NCBI RefSeq assembly: GCF_029910235.1
Contig: NZ_CP112874.1
Location: 4,144,501 to 4,208,500 of the forward strand
Length of the DNA: 64,000 bases
Reading direction: 5' to 3'
DNA from: Pseudanabaena galeata CCNP1313
Lineage (GTDB): Bacteria > Cyanobacteriota > Cyanobacteriia > Pseudanabaenales > Pseudanabaenaceae
The notes below the pieces were generated by a model, which ran no database searches, had not been told where the DNA came from, and saw nothing but the letters and a program-made list of their open reading frames with translations. Positions 50,663-58,177 of the stretch are shown here, piece by piece. The translations under genes and the position numbers were made by a program. Every line of letters starts with the position of its first letter. Positions within the stretch are counted from its first letter, which is position 1.

Positions 50663-50986
50663 ATGACGGACAAACTTGATTCCGCAGAAGCCTACAATGA
50701 GCGCGGTATGGAACGCGCCGAAAATGAAGATTTTGCTGGGGCGATCGCTGATTATACTGCTGCAATTGCTCTTGATCCCAACTATGCTGAGGCATATTAC
50801 AACCGCGCCTATGATCGCTCTGAAGTTGAAGATTATGCTGGCGCGATCGAGGACTATAACAAGGTGATCGAACTCGCGCCCGATGCTGCTCCAGCCTATT
50901 TTAATCGGGGGTTAGCCAGAGCAAAGATTGGTGATGCCGAAGGAGCCAATGCTGATTGTGAATATGCCAAGACATTAGGACTGTAA
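50663..50986 (+). CDS. Small TPR protein
   Basis: 107 residues: three tetratricopeptide repeats (about 5-38, 39-72 and 73-106) with AYNERGMERAENEDFAGAIADYTAAI, then AYYNRAYDRSEVEDYAGAIEDY in parts, and AYFNRGLARAKIGDAEGANADC. Acidic, no signal peptide. Such short TPR proteins act as adaptors; the partner is unknown. No same-strand neighbour nearby. Confidence 0.8.
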   Translation: MTDKLDSAEAYNERGMERAENEDFAGAIADYTAAIALDPNYAEAYYNRAYDRSEVEDYAGAIEDYNKVIELAPDAAPAYFNRGLARAKIGDAEGANADCEYAKTLGL

Positions 50987-51320
50987 GAAAGTTACAGGGC
51001 TTTGCACTGAATGAAAACCCAGAGAAATTTTTGAAAGCCTTAATAGACTGTATCAAACCCAAAAGATAAGTGGTGGCGCTTTGCGCCTGTACTTATCTTT
51101 TGGGTTTGATACCCTAAGCAAAATTTACATTGCTATAACGTCAGTTCGACGAAAGCGAAAAATGGGAAGAATCGCTAAGCGATTCTTCCCATTTTTCGCC
51201 ATTTGCGGCGTGCTTCGCACGCCGCAAATGGCTATATCGAACTCACGTTGCTATAGCATCGCTAATCTTCTTTTGGATAGGATATACTTCGGATATACAT
51301 TACATTGGGACAGCAAAATC
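50987..51320. other. Spacer before mazEF with hairpin repeats
   Basis: No gene. Holds a 21-bp stem (51051-51071 with 51091-51111, inner tip GGCGC-TTT-GCGCC), the second 111-bp miniature element (51138-51248) and the mazE upstream region, where ATAGGATATACTTCGGATAT may include a regulatory direct repeat (GGATATAC twice). Confidence 0.6.
51138..51248. mobile_element. 111-bp IS982-derived miniature element, copy 2
   Basis: Ends ACGTCAGTTCGACG and, inverted, ACGTGAGTTCGAT; flanked by the 7-bp direct repeat TGCTATA (51131-51137 and 51249-51255), the same duplication size as the IS982 element. Compared with 14373-14483 the first stem carries G-C in place of T-A on both arms, and the second loop is TTC instead of GAA. 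Confidence 0.85.
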
Positions 51321-51569
51321 ATGTATGTCAAAGTGCAAAAATGGGGTAATAGCCAAGGCATCAGATTAAGTAAAGAAATATTGGCTCAAGCAAATATTTT
51401 GGTTGGAGATGAGCTAGAAATTGTGACTACGCAAGATCAGATTGTCATTAAACCAGCCCATAAAATTCGAGGAAAGTACAAGATTGAAGACTTGGTTGCA
51501 AAACTTCCTGCAAACTATCAGGCTGAGGAGTTAGATTGGGGTACACCTGTTGGAATAGAAGTGTGGTAA
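51321..51569 (+). CDS. mazE: MazE-type antitoxin (AbrB/SpoVT fold)
   Basis: 82 residues from the ATG at 51321; a longer open frame upstream reads through the miniature element and is not credible. MYVKVQKWGNSQGIRLSKEIL and LVGDELEIVTTQDQIVIKPA form the swapped-hairpin DNA-binding domain of MazE; the acidic, aromatic C-terminus (AEELDWGTPVGIEVW) should bind MazF. The stop codon is directly followed by the mazF ATG. The MazEF complex normally represses its own promoter. Confidence 0.92.
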   Translation: MYVKVQKWGNSQGIRLSKEILAQANILVGDELEIVTTQDQIVIKPAHKIRGKYKIEDLVAKLPANYQAEELDWGTPVGIEVW

Positions 51570-51905
51570 ATGTCTAACTACATTCCTCAAAAAGGCGATT
51601 TTATTATCATCACGTTCGATCCACAATCAGGACATGAGCAGAAGGGTAGAAGACCAGCTTTAGTGGTAAGTAATAGTGTTTTTAATCAATATACAGGCTT
51701 GGCAATTGTTTGCCCGATCACCAACACCTATCGTGATTCTTCATTTCATGTAGCGATCGCTAATAGCCAAACCTTAACTGGCTATGTAATGGTAGAACAA
51801 GTCAAGTCTATTGATTACAAATCCAGAAAAGTAAAATGGATAGAAACTGCTACAAATGATTTACTTGCGGAAGTTTTGAGTATCCTAGATGCCTGTATTT
51901 ATTGA
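51570..51905 (+). CDS. mazF: MazF-type endoribonuclease toxin
   Basis: 111 residues. PemK/MazF fold with YIPQKGDFIIITFDPQSGHEQKGRRPALVV (start of the SH3-like barrel and catalytic Arg region), GLAIVCPITNTYRDSSFHVAI (catalytic Thr region) and GYVMVEQVKSIDYKSRKV. MazF cuts single-stranded mRNA at short sequence motifs, arresting growth when MazE is degraded. No spacing to mazE, so the two are translationally coupled. Confidence 0.94.
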   Translation: MSNYIPQKGDFIIITFDPQSGHEQKGRRPALVVSNSVFNQYTGLAIVCPITNTYRDSSFHVAIANSQTLTGYVMVEQVKSIDYKSRKVKWIETATNDLLAEVLSILDACIY

Positions 51906-51933
51906 TTAAGTAAATAGGCATAATTAATTTCAA

Positions 51934-51986
51934 ACCCAAACCCTAAGGGTTGCGCCCCGCAGGGGCGCAACCCTTAGGGTTTGGGT
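51934..51986. terminator. 25-bp palindrome after mazEF
   Basis: Perfect arms 51934-51958 and 51962-51986, loop GCA, tip TGCGCCCC-GCA-GGGGCGCA, 29 bases after the mazF stop. Confidence 0.65.
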
Positions 51987-52078
51987 AAATTATTTTACAC
52001 AGGTACTTAACGGGAAATAAACGTAACATTTTGTTACAATAGATTACTGACTAATTGCCAAAGCGCCACCAAATTCCT

Positions 52079-53596
52079 ATGACCCGTGACCTGCGATCAT
52101 TTCTCAATCTGCTCGAAGAACGCAAACAACTCCATCGCGTCAAAGCCCTTGTCGATCCTGAACTAGAAATTGCCGAGATTAGCAATCGTCTCTTGCAATC
52201 GGCTGGGCCCGCACTGCTATTTGAGAATGTCAAAGGTTACAAAACACCTGTCGCTGTGAATTTGTTGGGTACAGTAGAGCGCGTCTGCTGGGCGATGGGC
52301 ATGAAGGAGCAATCGGAATTAGAAGTCCTCGGTACAAAATTAGGGAAACTGCAAAGTCCAAAACCACCGAAGAAAATCTCTCAAGCGATCGAGTTCGGTA
52401 AGATTCTCTTTGATGTAGTCAAGTCCCGTCCTCAAAAAGTTCTCTTTGGGAACGCCCCTTGTCAAGATGTGGTGTTAAAAGATGAGGAAGTCGATCTTGA
52501 CCAAATTCCAATTCTTAAGCCCTATCCCAAAGATGGCGGTCGAGCCGTAACTTTGGCGCTAGTCATTACTAAAGATGTGGAGAATGGCATTCCTAATGTG
52601 GGAGTCTATCGCTTACAACAGCAGTCCAAAAATACAATGACTGTGCAGTGGCTATCGGTGCGGGGTGGAGCCAGACATTTACGCAAAGCGACTGAGGCAG
52701 GCAAAAAACTGGAAATTGCGATCGCGATCGGTGTTGATCCAGTATTAATCATGGCGGCTGCAACCCCGATTCCTGTGGATTTATCGGAATGGATTTTTGC
52801 AGGACTCTATGGCAATGAAGGCGTACAACTTACCAAATGTAAAACCCTTGATTTGGAAGTTCCCGCCTGTGCCGAATATGTTTTAGAAGGAACGATTACG
52901 CCCCATGAAGTAGGAACCGATGGACCTTTTGGTGATCACATGGGCTATTACGGTGGTATTAACGAGCAAGCACCTTTGATCCGATTCCATTGCATGACCC
53001 ATCGCAAAGATCCAGTTTATCTGACCACCTTTAGCGGCTTACCTCCTAAGGAAGAAGCGATGATGGCGATCGCCTTAAATCGCATTTATACGCCCATCCT
53101 CCGCCAACAGGTTTCCGAAATTACCGATTTCTTTTTACCGATGGAAGCCCTATCCTATAAAGCTGCAATTATTTCCATCAAAAAGGCTTACCCCGGTCAA
53201 GCCAGACGCGCCGCCCTCGCATTTTGGAGCGCCTTGCCACAGTTTACTTACACCAAGTTTGTGATCGTGGTTGACCATACAATCAATATTCGTGATCCAA
53301 GGATGGTAGTTTGGGCGCTCAGTTCCAAAGTTGACCCTACTCGCGATGTGTTTATCTTGCCTGACAATCCCTTTGATAGCCTCGATTTTGCCTGTGAAAA
53401 GGAAGGGCTAGGCGGACGCATGGGCATTGATGCGACTACTAAAATCTATCCTGAAACCGATCGCGATTGGGGAGATCCTCTAGAGAGCGATCCTGATGTG
53501 GCGGAGATGGTGACGCGACGCTGGGCTGAATACGGGTTAGCAGATTTAAAGCTAGACGGAGCCGATCCTAATTTGTTCGGTTACGACATTCATTAA
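52079..53596 (+). CDS. ubiD: UbiD-family decarboxylase
   Basis: 505 residues from the ATG at 52079 (MTRDLRSFLNLLEER); a TTG at 52055 would add eight residues. UbiD enzymes use prenylated FMN, made by UbiX, for reversible decarboxylation; in cyanobacteria a 4-hydroxybenzoate step of plastoquinone synthesis has been proposed. Blocks: AGPALLFENVKGYKTPVAVNLLG, PNVGVYRLQQQSKNTMTVQW, EGTITPHEVGTDGPFGDHMGYYGG (containing the conserved E-x(n)-E/D region) and the C-terminal GLGGRMGIDATTK. No ubiX is adjacent. Confidence 0.92.
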   Translation: MTRDLRSFLNLLEERKQLHRVKALVDPELEIAEISNRLLQSAGPALLFENVKGYKTPVAVNLLGTVERVCWAMGMKEQSELEVLGTKLGKLQSPKPPKKISQAIEFGKILFDVVKSRPQKVLFGNAPCQDVVLKDEEVDLDQIPILKPYPKDGGRAVTLALVITKDVENGIPNVGVYRLQQQSKNTMTVQWLSVRGGARHLRKATEAGKKLEIAIAIGVDPVLIMAAATPIPVDLSEWIFAGLYGNEGVQLTKCKTLDLEVPACAEYVLEGTITPHEVGTDGPFGDHMGYYGGINEQAPLIRFHCMTHRKDPVYLTTFSGLPPKEEAMMAIALNRIYTPILRQQVSEITDFFLPMEALSYKAAIISIKKAYPGQARRAALAFWSALPQFTYTKFVIVVDHTINIRDPRMVVWALSSKVDPTRDVFILPDNPFDSLDFACEKEGLGGRMGIDATTKIYPETDRDWGDPLESDPDVAEMVTRRWAEYGLADLKLDGADPNLFGYDIH

Positions 53597-53604
53597 AAGA
53601 CGTG

Positions 53605-53633
53605 ATAGATGTGGCGCTTTGCACCACATCTAT
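53605..53633. terminator. Convergent terminator hairpin
   Basis: 13-bp arms (53605-53617 and 53621-53633) with one mismatch, loop TTT, followed by a run of seven T; lies between ubiD and the converging Rpn-type gene and overlaps the end of the latter. Confidence 0.7.
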
Positions 53634-54469
53634 TTTTTTAGTTTTTTTGAGGAACGCTTTACTTTTGAGGTACTAGGACTCTGGGGCTTCTTTGTCTGGA
53701 GGAGTTGAAGTTTTTGGACTTGCTTTGGGGTTAACCCTGTAAATCGGGCAACTAAATCTACGGAAATATTGGAACTTATCATGTTCATGGCGATTTTTTC
53801 CCTTTCCTTAGTCTTGCCTTCAGCTAGACCTTCAGCCTTGCCTTCCAGCAGAATTTCTTGATAAATCACTGATTCTTTCATGATTTCGCTCCTTAACAGT
53901 CTTTGGATGATTTCTTTGCTTAGGGCTATACCAGATATTATAGCTGTCGAAGCGGCGACGTTACTTTGGACTTGTTTATCAGTAATATTTTCAATTTTCC
54001 TTGCCACTTGCCTTAATGTTTCTGCGGGACTGTCGGTTTGGGACAAAGTGGCAAAGGGTAAAAGCCCTAAATATTTTTGGAATATTTCAGTTGGCTGCTC
54101 CCAGAGGCGGATTACGTTGAATTGATGATTTAGTTCTCTTAAATTAAAGGTATTTTCATATACTAAGGGTGATTGGCTGGGGGTGAGATAAATAACTACT
54201 TGATAAACCTCTTTTTTAGGAAATCTCCGATAGAGCCTCAATCGATAATCTGCCATGCGGAAGGGAATATTTTGATTTGGCTCAGTTTGAAATTCGATAT
54301 GCAGGATCAGGGCTGATGATTCTAAAAATATAACTGAGTCAGCGCGGATTGGTTCAGTTGAAAGTTCTGATGTTTCCAGTTTAGTTAGAGTGATGGATTT
54401 TCCTAGTATCCAACTCGCAAAGTCGGCGGAAAAGTTTTCTGCCAGAAATTTACAGATGTTATCGATCAT
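53630..54469 (-). CDS. Rpn/YhgA-like nuclease family protein
   Basis: 279 residues. PD-(D/E)XK core: EPIRADSVIFLE (Asp) and LILHIEFQTEPNQNIPFRMADYRLRLYRRF (Glu-x-Gln), as in Rpn proteins. The middle (about 130-205) is helical; about 205-225 has a short Glu-Gly repeat (LLEGKAEGLAEGKTKEREK) similar in kind to the KLEG stretch of the protein at 47927-48826; then a small helix-turn-helix-like segment (VDLVARFTGLTPKQVQKLQ). The tail is strongly basic (Ser-Lys-rich). Confidence 0.83.
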   Translation of the reverse strand: MIDNICKFLAENFSADFASWILGKSITLTKLETSELSTEPIRADSVIFLESSALILHIEFQTEPNQNIPFRMADYRLRLYRRFPKKEVYQVVIYLTPSQSPLVYENTFNLRELNHQFNVIRLWEQPTEIFQKYLGLLPFATLSQTDSPAETLRQVARKIENITDKQVQSNVAASTAIISGIALSKEIIQRLLRSEIMKESVIYQEILLEGKAEGLAEGKTKEREKIAMNMISSNISVDLVARFTGLTPKQVQKLQLLQTKKPQSPSTSKVKRSSKKLKK

Positions 54470-54481
54470 TGCAAAATTTTA

Positions 54482-55072
54482 TCATTGGTTGCATCCTGAG
54501 TTTTCAGCTAAACGCATTGCGCCTAATAGGGTTGAGATAATCACGCATTTTCGGCGATCGCCTGTTCTAGTCCCCAAAGTGATCCGCCCCATCTCTCCTA
54601 GTCCATTGGGATTGCCTTGAGATTTAAACTGGACACGATAAATATCTGGTTCTGGAACTGCTGTTAGCTTTGTAAAGGTGGTTCGAGGTTGATCTTCCGT
54701 ATTATCCACAATTCGCACTCCTCCATCAAAATTTTGCCAAGGCAGACTATCCCAATATTCTTTGGTCATCGATGATGGAGGAGATTGGTGTACTGCGTAT
54801 TGAGAAACGGTGGGTGTATTTCTAAAAGTTGCTTGCCACATGGTTTGGGTGCGTTTGGCATTGCTTTGGGCTAAGCGGAGGGTGCTAAGTGCTTGACTTT
54901 GAGCAGTGTTAAGTCTTTGGTTATTTAAAAAACCTAACCAAGATGGTGCAGAGATCGCTGCCAAAATGCCAATGATCACCATCACAACTAGAACTTCGAG
55001 CAGTGTGAACCCCGCAATTTCAGAACGGCGATCGCGCTTTTGTTGTTGCCGTTCATTTACAATCCAAAACAT
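54482..55072 (-). CDS. GspH/FimT-type pseudopilin
   Basis: 196 residues. The class III leader ends at Gly before FTLLEVLVVMVIIGILAAISA, with the Glu at +5, so it is processed and methylated by prepilin peptidase PilD. The following SWLGFLNNQRLNTAQSQALSTLRLAQSNAKR and the GspH-like beta domain match the minor pseudopilins next to HpsA. It lies 67 bases after the related 217-residue pseudopilin and is the last gene of the operon. A single final Cys near the end (NSGCNQ) pairs with KCVII. Confidence 0.88.
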   Translation of the reverse strand: MFWIVNERQQQKRDRRSEIAGFTLLEVLVVMVIIGILAAISAPSWLGFLNNQRLNTAQSQALSTLRLAQSNAKRTQTMWQATFRNTPTVSQYAVHQSPPSSMTKEYWDSLPWQNFDGGVRIVDNTEDQPRTTFTKLTAVPEPDIYRVQFKSQGNPNGLGEMGRITLGTRTGDRRKCVIISTLLGAMRLAENSGCNQ

Positions 55073-55139
55073 AATATTTTGCGGTTTTTAAATGCAATTA
55101 TTTGAGGATTATAATATTTTTTAGATGGCTAGGGATGTT

Positions 55140-55793
55140 TTATAAACAAGTACCTTCAGAACCTGTGACAACGGCTCCAAGTAAAGTTTTAATCGCAATC
55201 CATCTAATTCTAGGACTGTTAGCTACTGATAAGTTAATGCAAATTGGATAAGTAATCAAATTATTTGGATCGTATACAAAACCTCTGGAATCGAACTCGA
55301 TAAATGGTTGACCAGCATTACCGGGTGGCAAAACAGCAGGCGTTATACTTGAGATTGTTACTTCAGACTCTAAAGACTGTTCTCCAGCACCAGTTCTCAC
55401 ATTATCTATTCGATAAGCATTGTCAGTTTGATTAGTTCTAAAAGTAATGCGAACTCGATTATCGTTACTTGCATTACGAATTTTGGAATCGGATTGAGCA
55501 ACTCTAATCGCTTGAAAAATCTTATTTTGGGAAGTACTGATGCGTTGATTATTGACAAAACCTAACCAAGATGGCGCAGCGATCGCACTGAGAATGCCCA
55601 CCATGATCATCACAACTAGAACCTCTAAAAGTGTGAAACCTAGAGACTTTGAGTAGCGATCGCGACGTTTTGGAGGATTTGTGAGTGCTAGAAATTTGCG
55701 CTGATTTTTGTTAATCAGGTTTCGTAAGAAACTAGACAAACTTCTAGTAAGGTTACTAAAAAAATTGGAAGTAAACATTTCTTTTGATTTCAC
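55140..55793 (-). CDS. GspH/FimT-type pseudopilin
   Basis: 217 residues. Long basic leader (about 47 residues), then the cleavage site G-FTLLEVLVVMIMVGILSAIAA and SWLGFVNNQRISTSQNKIFQAIRVAQ. Close paralogue of the next gene (shared APSWLGF.NNQR). Ends with two cysteines that may form a disulfide, as in many minor pilins. It starts eight bases after the HpsC-like gene, so co-transcription is certain from spacing. Confidence 0.88.
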   Translation of the reverse strand: MKSKEMFTSNFFSNLTRSLSSFLRNLINKNQRKFLALTNPPKRRDRYSKSLGFTLLEVLVVMIMVGILSAIAAPSWLGFVNNQRISTSQNKIFQAIRVAQSDSKIRNASNDNRVRITFRTNQTDNAYRIDNVRTGAGEQSLESEVTISSITPAVLPPGNAGQPFIEFDSRGFVYDPNNLITYPICINLSVANSPRIRWIAIKTLLGAVVTGSEGTCL

Positions 55794-55801
55794 CTTATAT
55801 T

Positions 55802-57163
55802 TTATCTACCTAGACCGATTTGACTACGCCCAAAGCTTCGCACATCGGCGGTTGGGAAGAACGTAATATTAGTTGCTGTTGGCTGTCTCAAATCTCTATT
55901 GGTCGCTGGCGTGGTTAAACGAGCGATCGCATTACCGCGCAAAAATATTCTGGCTGTAACTGTATTTGGTGAGACACAAGCATAAAAACTACTTAACCCA
56001 GCAGGATTACTGCCGTCAGAATTAGCAAAATCAGCAGGAACTCGTTGTGTGAAGTTATTTATCGAGTCTGTCGTTCCCACACCCACTGAAGGATCATCAC
56101 AATCTAGATTTCTCTGTGGTGTACTAGCGTCATTCCTGCCAACAGGGATTCTGAATGCAGCCGTAGCAGCAGCAGGAGTTCCAGTAGCTACTGCATTACC
56201 ACCTTGAGCTGCGGCATAGGCAGTGTCATCCATAAAGTCTACAAGGGTAACAAAACGGTTAGCTCCAAAATCAAAGTTGGCATACTTTCTCCATGCTGCT
56301 AGTCCACCTTGTGTTGAGAAGTCAGGACGATTAAATCCTTGAGATGGCAGAATAAAGTAAGCGTTTGGATCTGTCAGAGCTACAGGGACTATAGGAGGCA
56401 CAATCAGTGCAGAAGCTGCTCTAGTCAAAACTTTGTTCGATGCAGGGCAACCAGTAGTCACACCGATTGTGCCACCATTACTACAATAAGCCACATATCC
56501 ATCTCTCAGTTCCCATCGCAAGATCCGAGCAGTATTTGACCAACCACTAGTTTCAGGATTCGCAGTATCGTTTTTTAAGTAATAGGCTACAAGCGAATAA
56601 GTATAAGTATCTCGACCATAGGCTCTACCACCAGCAGCACTATTGGCTCGACAGGCTGCTAATTGGGTTGCATCTCCATAGGGCATACAGCCAATAATTT
56701 CTGACGTTGGAGTAGCACCCGTATTACTGTAGGTTCCATTTGAGTCGGGATCAAAAGCAAATCTTTTCCAAAAAACTAAGATCGGCGTACAGGTATTAGT
56801 ACCAGTTGGATTGCACTCATTACCTGCACCACTCTGAGCATGGGGTAATTGAGCATTTATACTAGCAAGTCCCTCTGCACCATAGATAAAGATTGATTCT
56901 TGCAGATCATCAGCGATGTAGCTAATTGCAGCTTGCAGTTCTTCTTGGGCATTGGTTTTAACTGTTTCTTTACGATCGCTATCTAGCACACCCACTAAAA
57001 AGCCCAACATGACTACCACCATTAAGGAGGCAATCAAAGCCGCTACTAACAACTCAATCAAGGTAAAACCAGAGGCAAAACCTCGGCGATGACGTGATTT
57101 TGGCGATCGCAGTATCCCTTTGCGAAGCCGAAATGACATTATTCTATGGAGTAGTTTTTTCAT
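55802..57163 (-). CDS. hpsC: HpsC-like secretion pseudopilin
   Basis: 453 residues. A 33-residue basic leader ends in G-FTLIELLVAALIASLMVVVMLGFLVGVLD. The large beta-rich body with several Cys pairs (NECNPTGTNTC, NCDDPS type) and PilW-like QEELQAAISYIADDLQESIFIYG is typical of the pseudopilin placed third in hormogonium polysaccharide (hps) loci. The Hps system secretes polysaccharide needed for gliding. The name is by position and architecture. 33 bases separate it from the HpsB-like gene. Confidence 0.82.
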   Translation of the reverse strand: MKKLLHRIMSFRLRKGILRSPKSRHRRGFASGFTLIELLVAALIASLMVVVMLGFLVGVLDSDRKETVKTNAQEELQAAISYIADDLQESIFIYGAEGLASINAQLPHAQSGAGNECNPTGTNTCTPILVFWKRFAFDPDSNGTYSNTGATPTSEIIGCMPYGDATQLAACRANSAAGGRAYGRDTYTYSLVAYYLKNDTANPETSGWSNTARILRWELRDGYVAYCSNGGTIGVTTGCPASNKVLTRAASALIVPPIVPVALTDPNAYFILPSQGFNRPDFSTQGGLAAWRKYANFDFGANRFVTLVDFMDDTAYAAAQGGNAVATGTPAAATAAFRIPVGRNDASTPQRNLDCDDPSVGVGTTDSINNFTQRVPADFANSDGSNPAGLSSFYACVSPNTVTARIFLRGNAIARLTTPATNRDLRQPTATNITFFPTADVRSFGRSQIGLGR

Positions 57164-57196
57164 AGGACAGATTGCCTTGCTTGATTAATACTGGAT

Positions 57197-58030
57197 TTAG
57201 TTTGAACCGATGCCTCTTTTGATGTCATCTATATTTTTGGGGTTGACTGTTGGCAAGAAAATCTGCGATCGCATTGTCACAATGGGACAGGTAATCGAAG
57301 CCGTGCTAGCAAAAGGTGTATTGCCTTGAGTGCATGTATCCTCAGTACCAGTTCTAAGCGGTGCTGTGCCTAAAAGTGCATCAGCACGGTAAACCCTAAT
57401 CGCTAACCAAAAACCTTGGCTCCTCAGGTCAGTTGCCGCAGTTGTCACTGAGCTAAGGGGACCACTTCGCATCGGCTGAATGAAGAAATCTTGAGGATCT
57501 TGAATACTAAATCCATTGCCATTTGCATCAATACAAATACCTGGAACTCTTCCCGATGGAACGTTTTGAGCAAGGGTATTATTACAAATAGTAGCGGGTG
57601 GGAAACTGGCTGTGGTTGGTGGCTGAACCGTTCTAGCTGGATCAAGTAGAGCAGACGGATCTTCAAAAGAATATTGATTTTGAGAATTTGGCTGACTTAT
57701 AACAAGATTGTTTGGGAAATTTGTAACGTCAATCACACCGCCTCTCACAGCGTCAATGTATGACCTTCCTGCTTGAGTAGCCTGATCGATCCTTCTGGCA
57801 TTAACTCTCGCAGAAGTGGAAAGGGCTACCATCGGTGCGATCGACACAATCAAGATGCCCACTACAGCCGCCGCCACCAGAGACTCTAGCAATGTGAAGC
57901 CCGTCTCTTCTGACTCTAGCGATCGCCTTGTCTTGAGGATATAGGACAGATAACCCGCAAAAGAAGGGGCGATCGTATCATGGGGTTTACGATATCTAGT
58001 ATCCACAGCTTTGCAATTTAGATTTAACAT
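57197..58030 (-). CDS. hpsB: HpsB-like secretion pseudopilin
   Basis: 277 residues. Leader of about 42 residues, then G-FTLLESLVAAAVVGILIVSIAPMVALSTSARV, a PilV-like N-terminal helix with Glu at +5. The C-terminal domain has Cys pairs (TICNNTL, DTCTQGN, ITCPIV) and ends in FLPTVNPKNIDDIKRGIGSN. It lies between the HpsA-like gene (147 bases upstream) and the HpsC-like gene, the usual hpsA-hpsB-hpsC order. Confidence 0.82.
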   Translation of the reverse strand: MLNLNCKAVDTRYRKPHDTIAPSFAGYLSYILKTRRSLESEETGFTLLESLVAAAVVGILIVSIAPMVALSTSARVNARRIDQATQAGRSYIDAVRGGVIDVTNFPNNLVISQPNSQNQYSFEDPSALLDPARTVQPPTTASFPPATICNNTLAQNVPSGRVPGICIDANGNGFSIQDPQDFFIQPMRSGPLSSVTTAATDLRSQGFWLAIRVYRADALLGTAPLRTGTEDTCTQGNTPFASTASITCPIVTMRSQIFLPTVNPKNIDDIKRGIGSN

Positions 58031-58177
58031 AACCCACCATCATCAAAGAACAAGGACAACGCATTTAGAAACTCATCTGGAAATGCAATTAAAATTTTAA
58101 TTGCCAGAAGTATAAAGTCAACTATCTCCGATCATTTATAGCTCTTCCCTAGGAAGAGCTATAAAGAAATGCAGACT

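Noticed and set aside
51081-51320. Long N-terminal extension of MazE
   Set aside because: The extension reads through the IS982-derived miniature element; MazE begins at the ATG 51321 with the family start MYVKVQKWGN.
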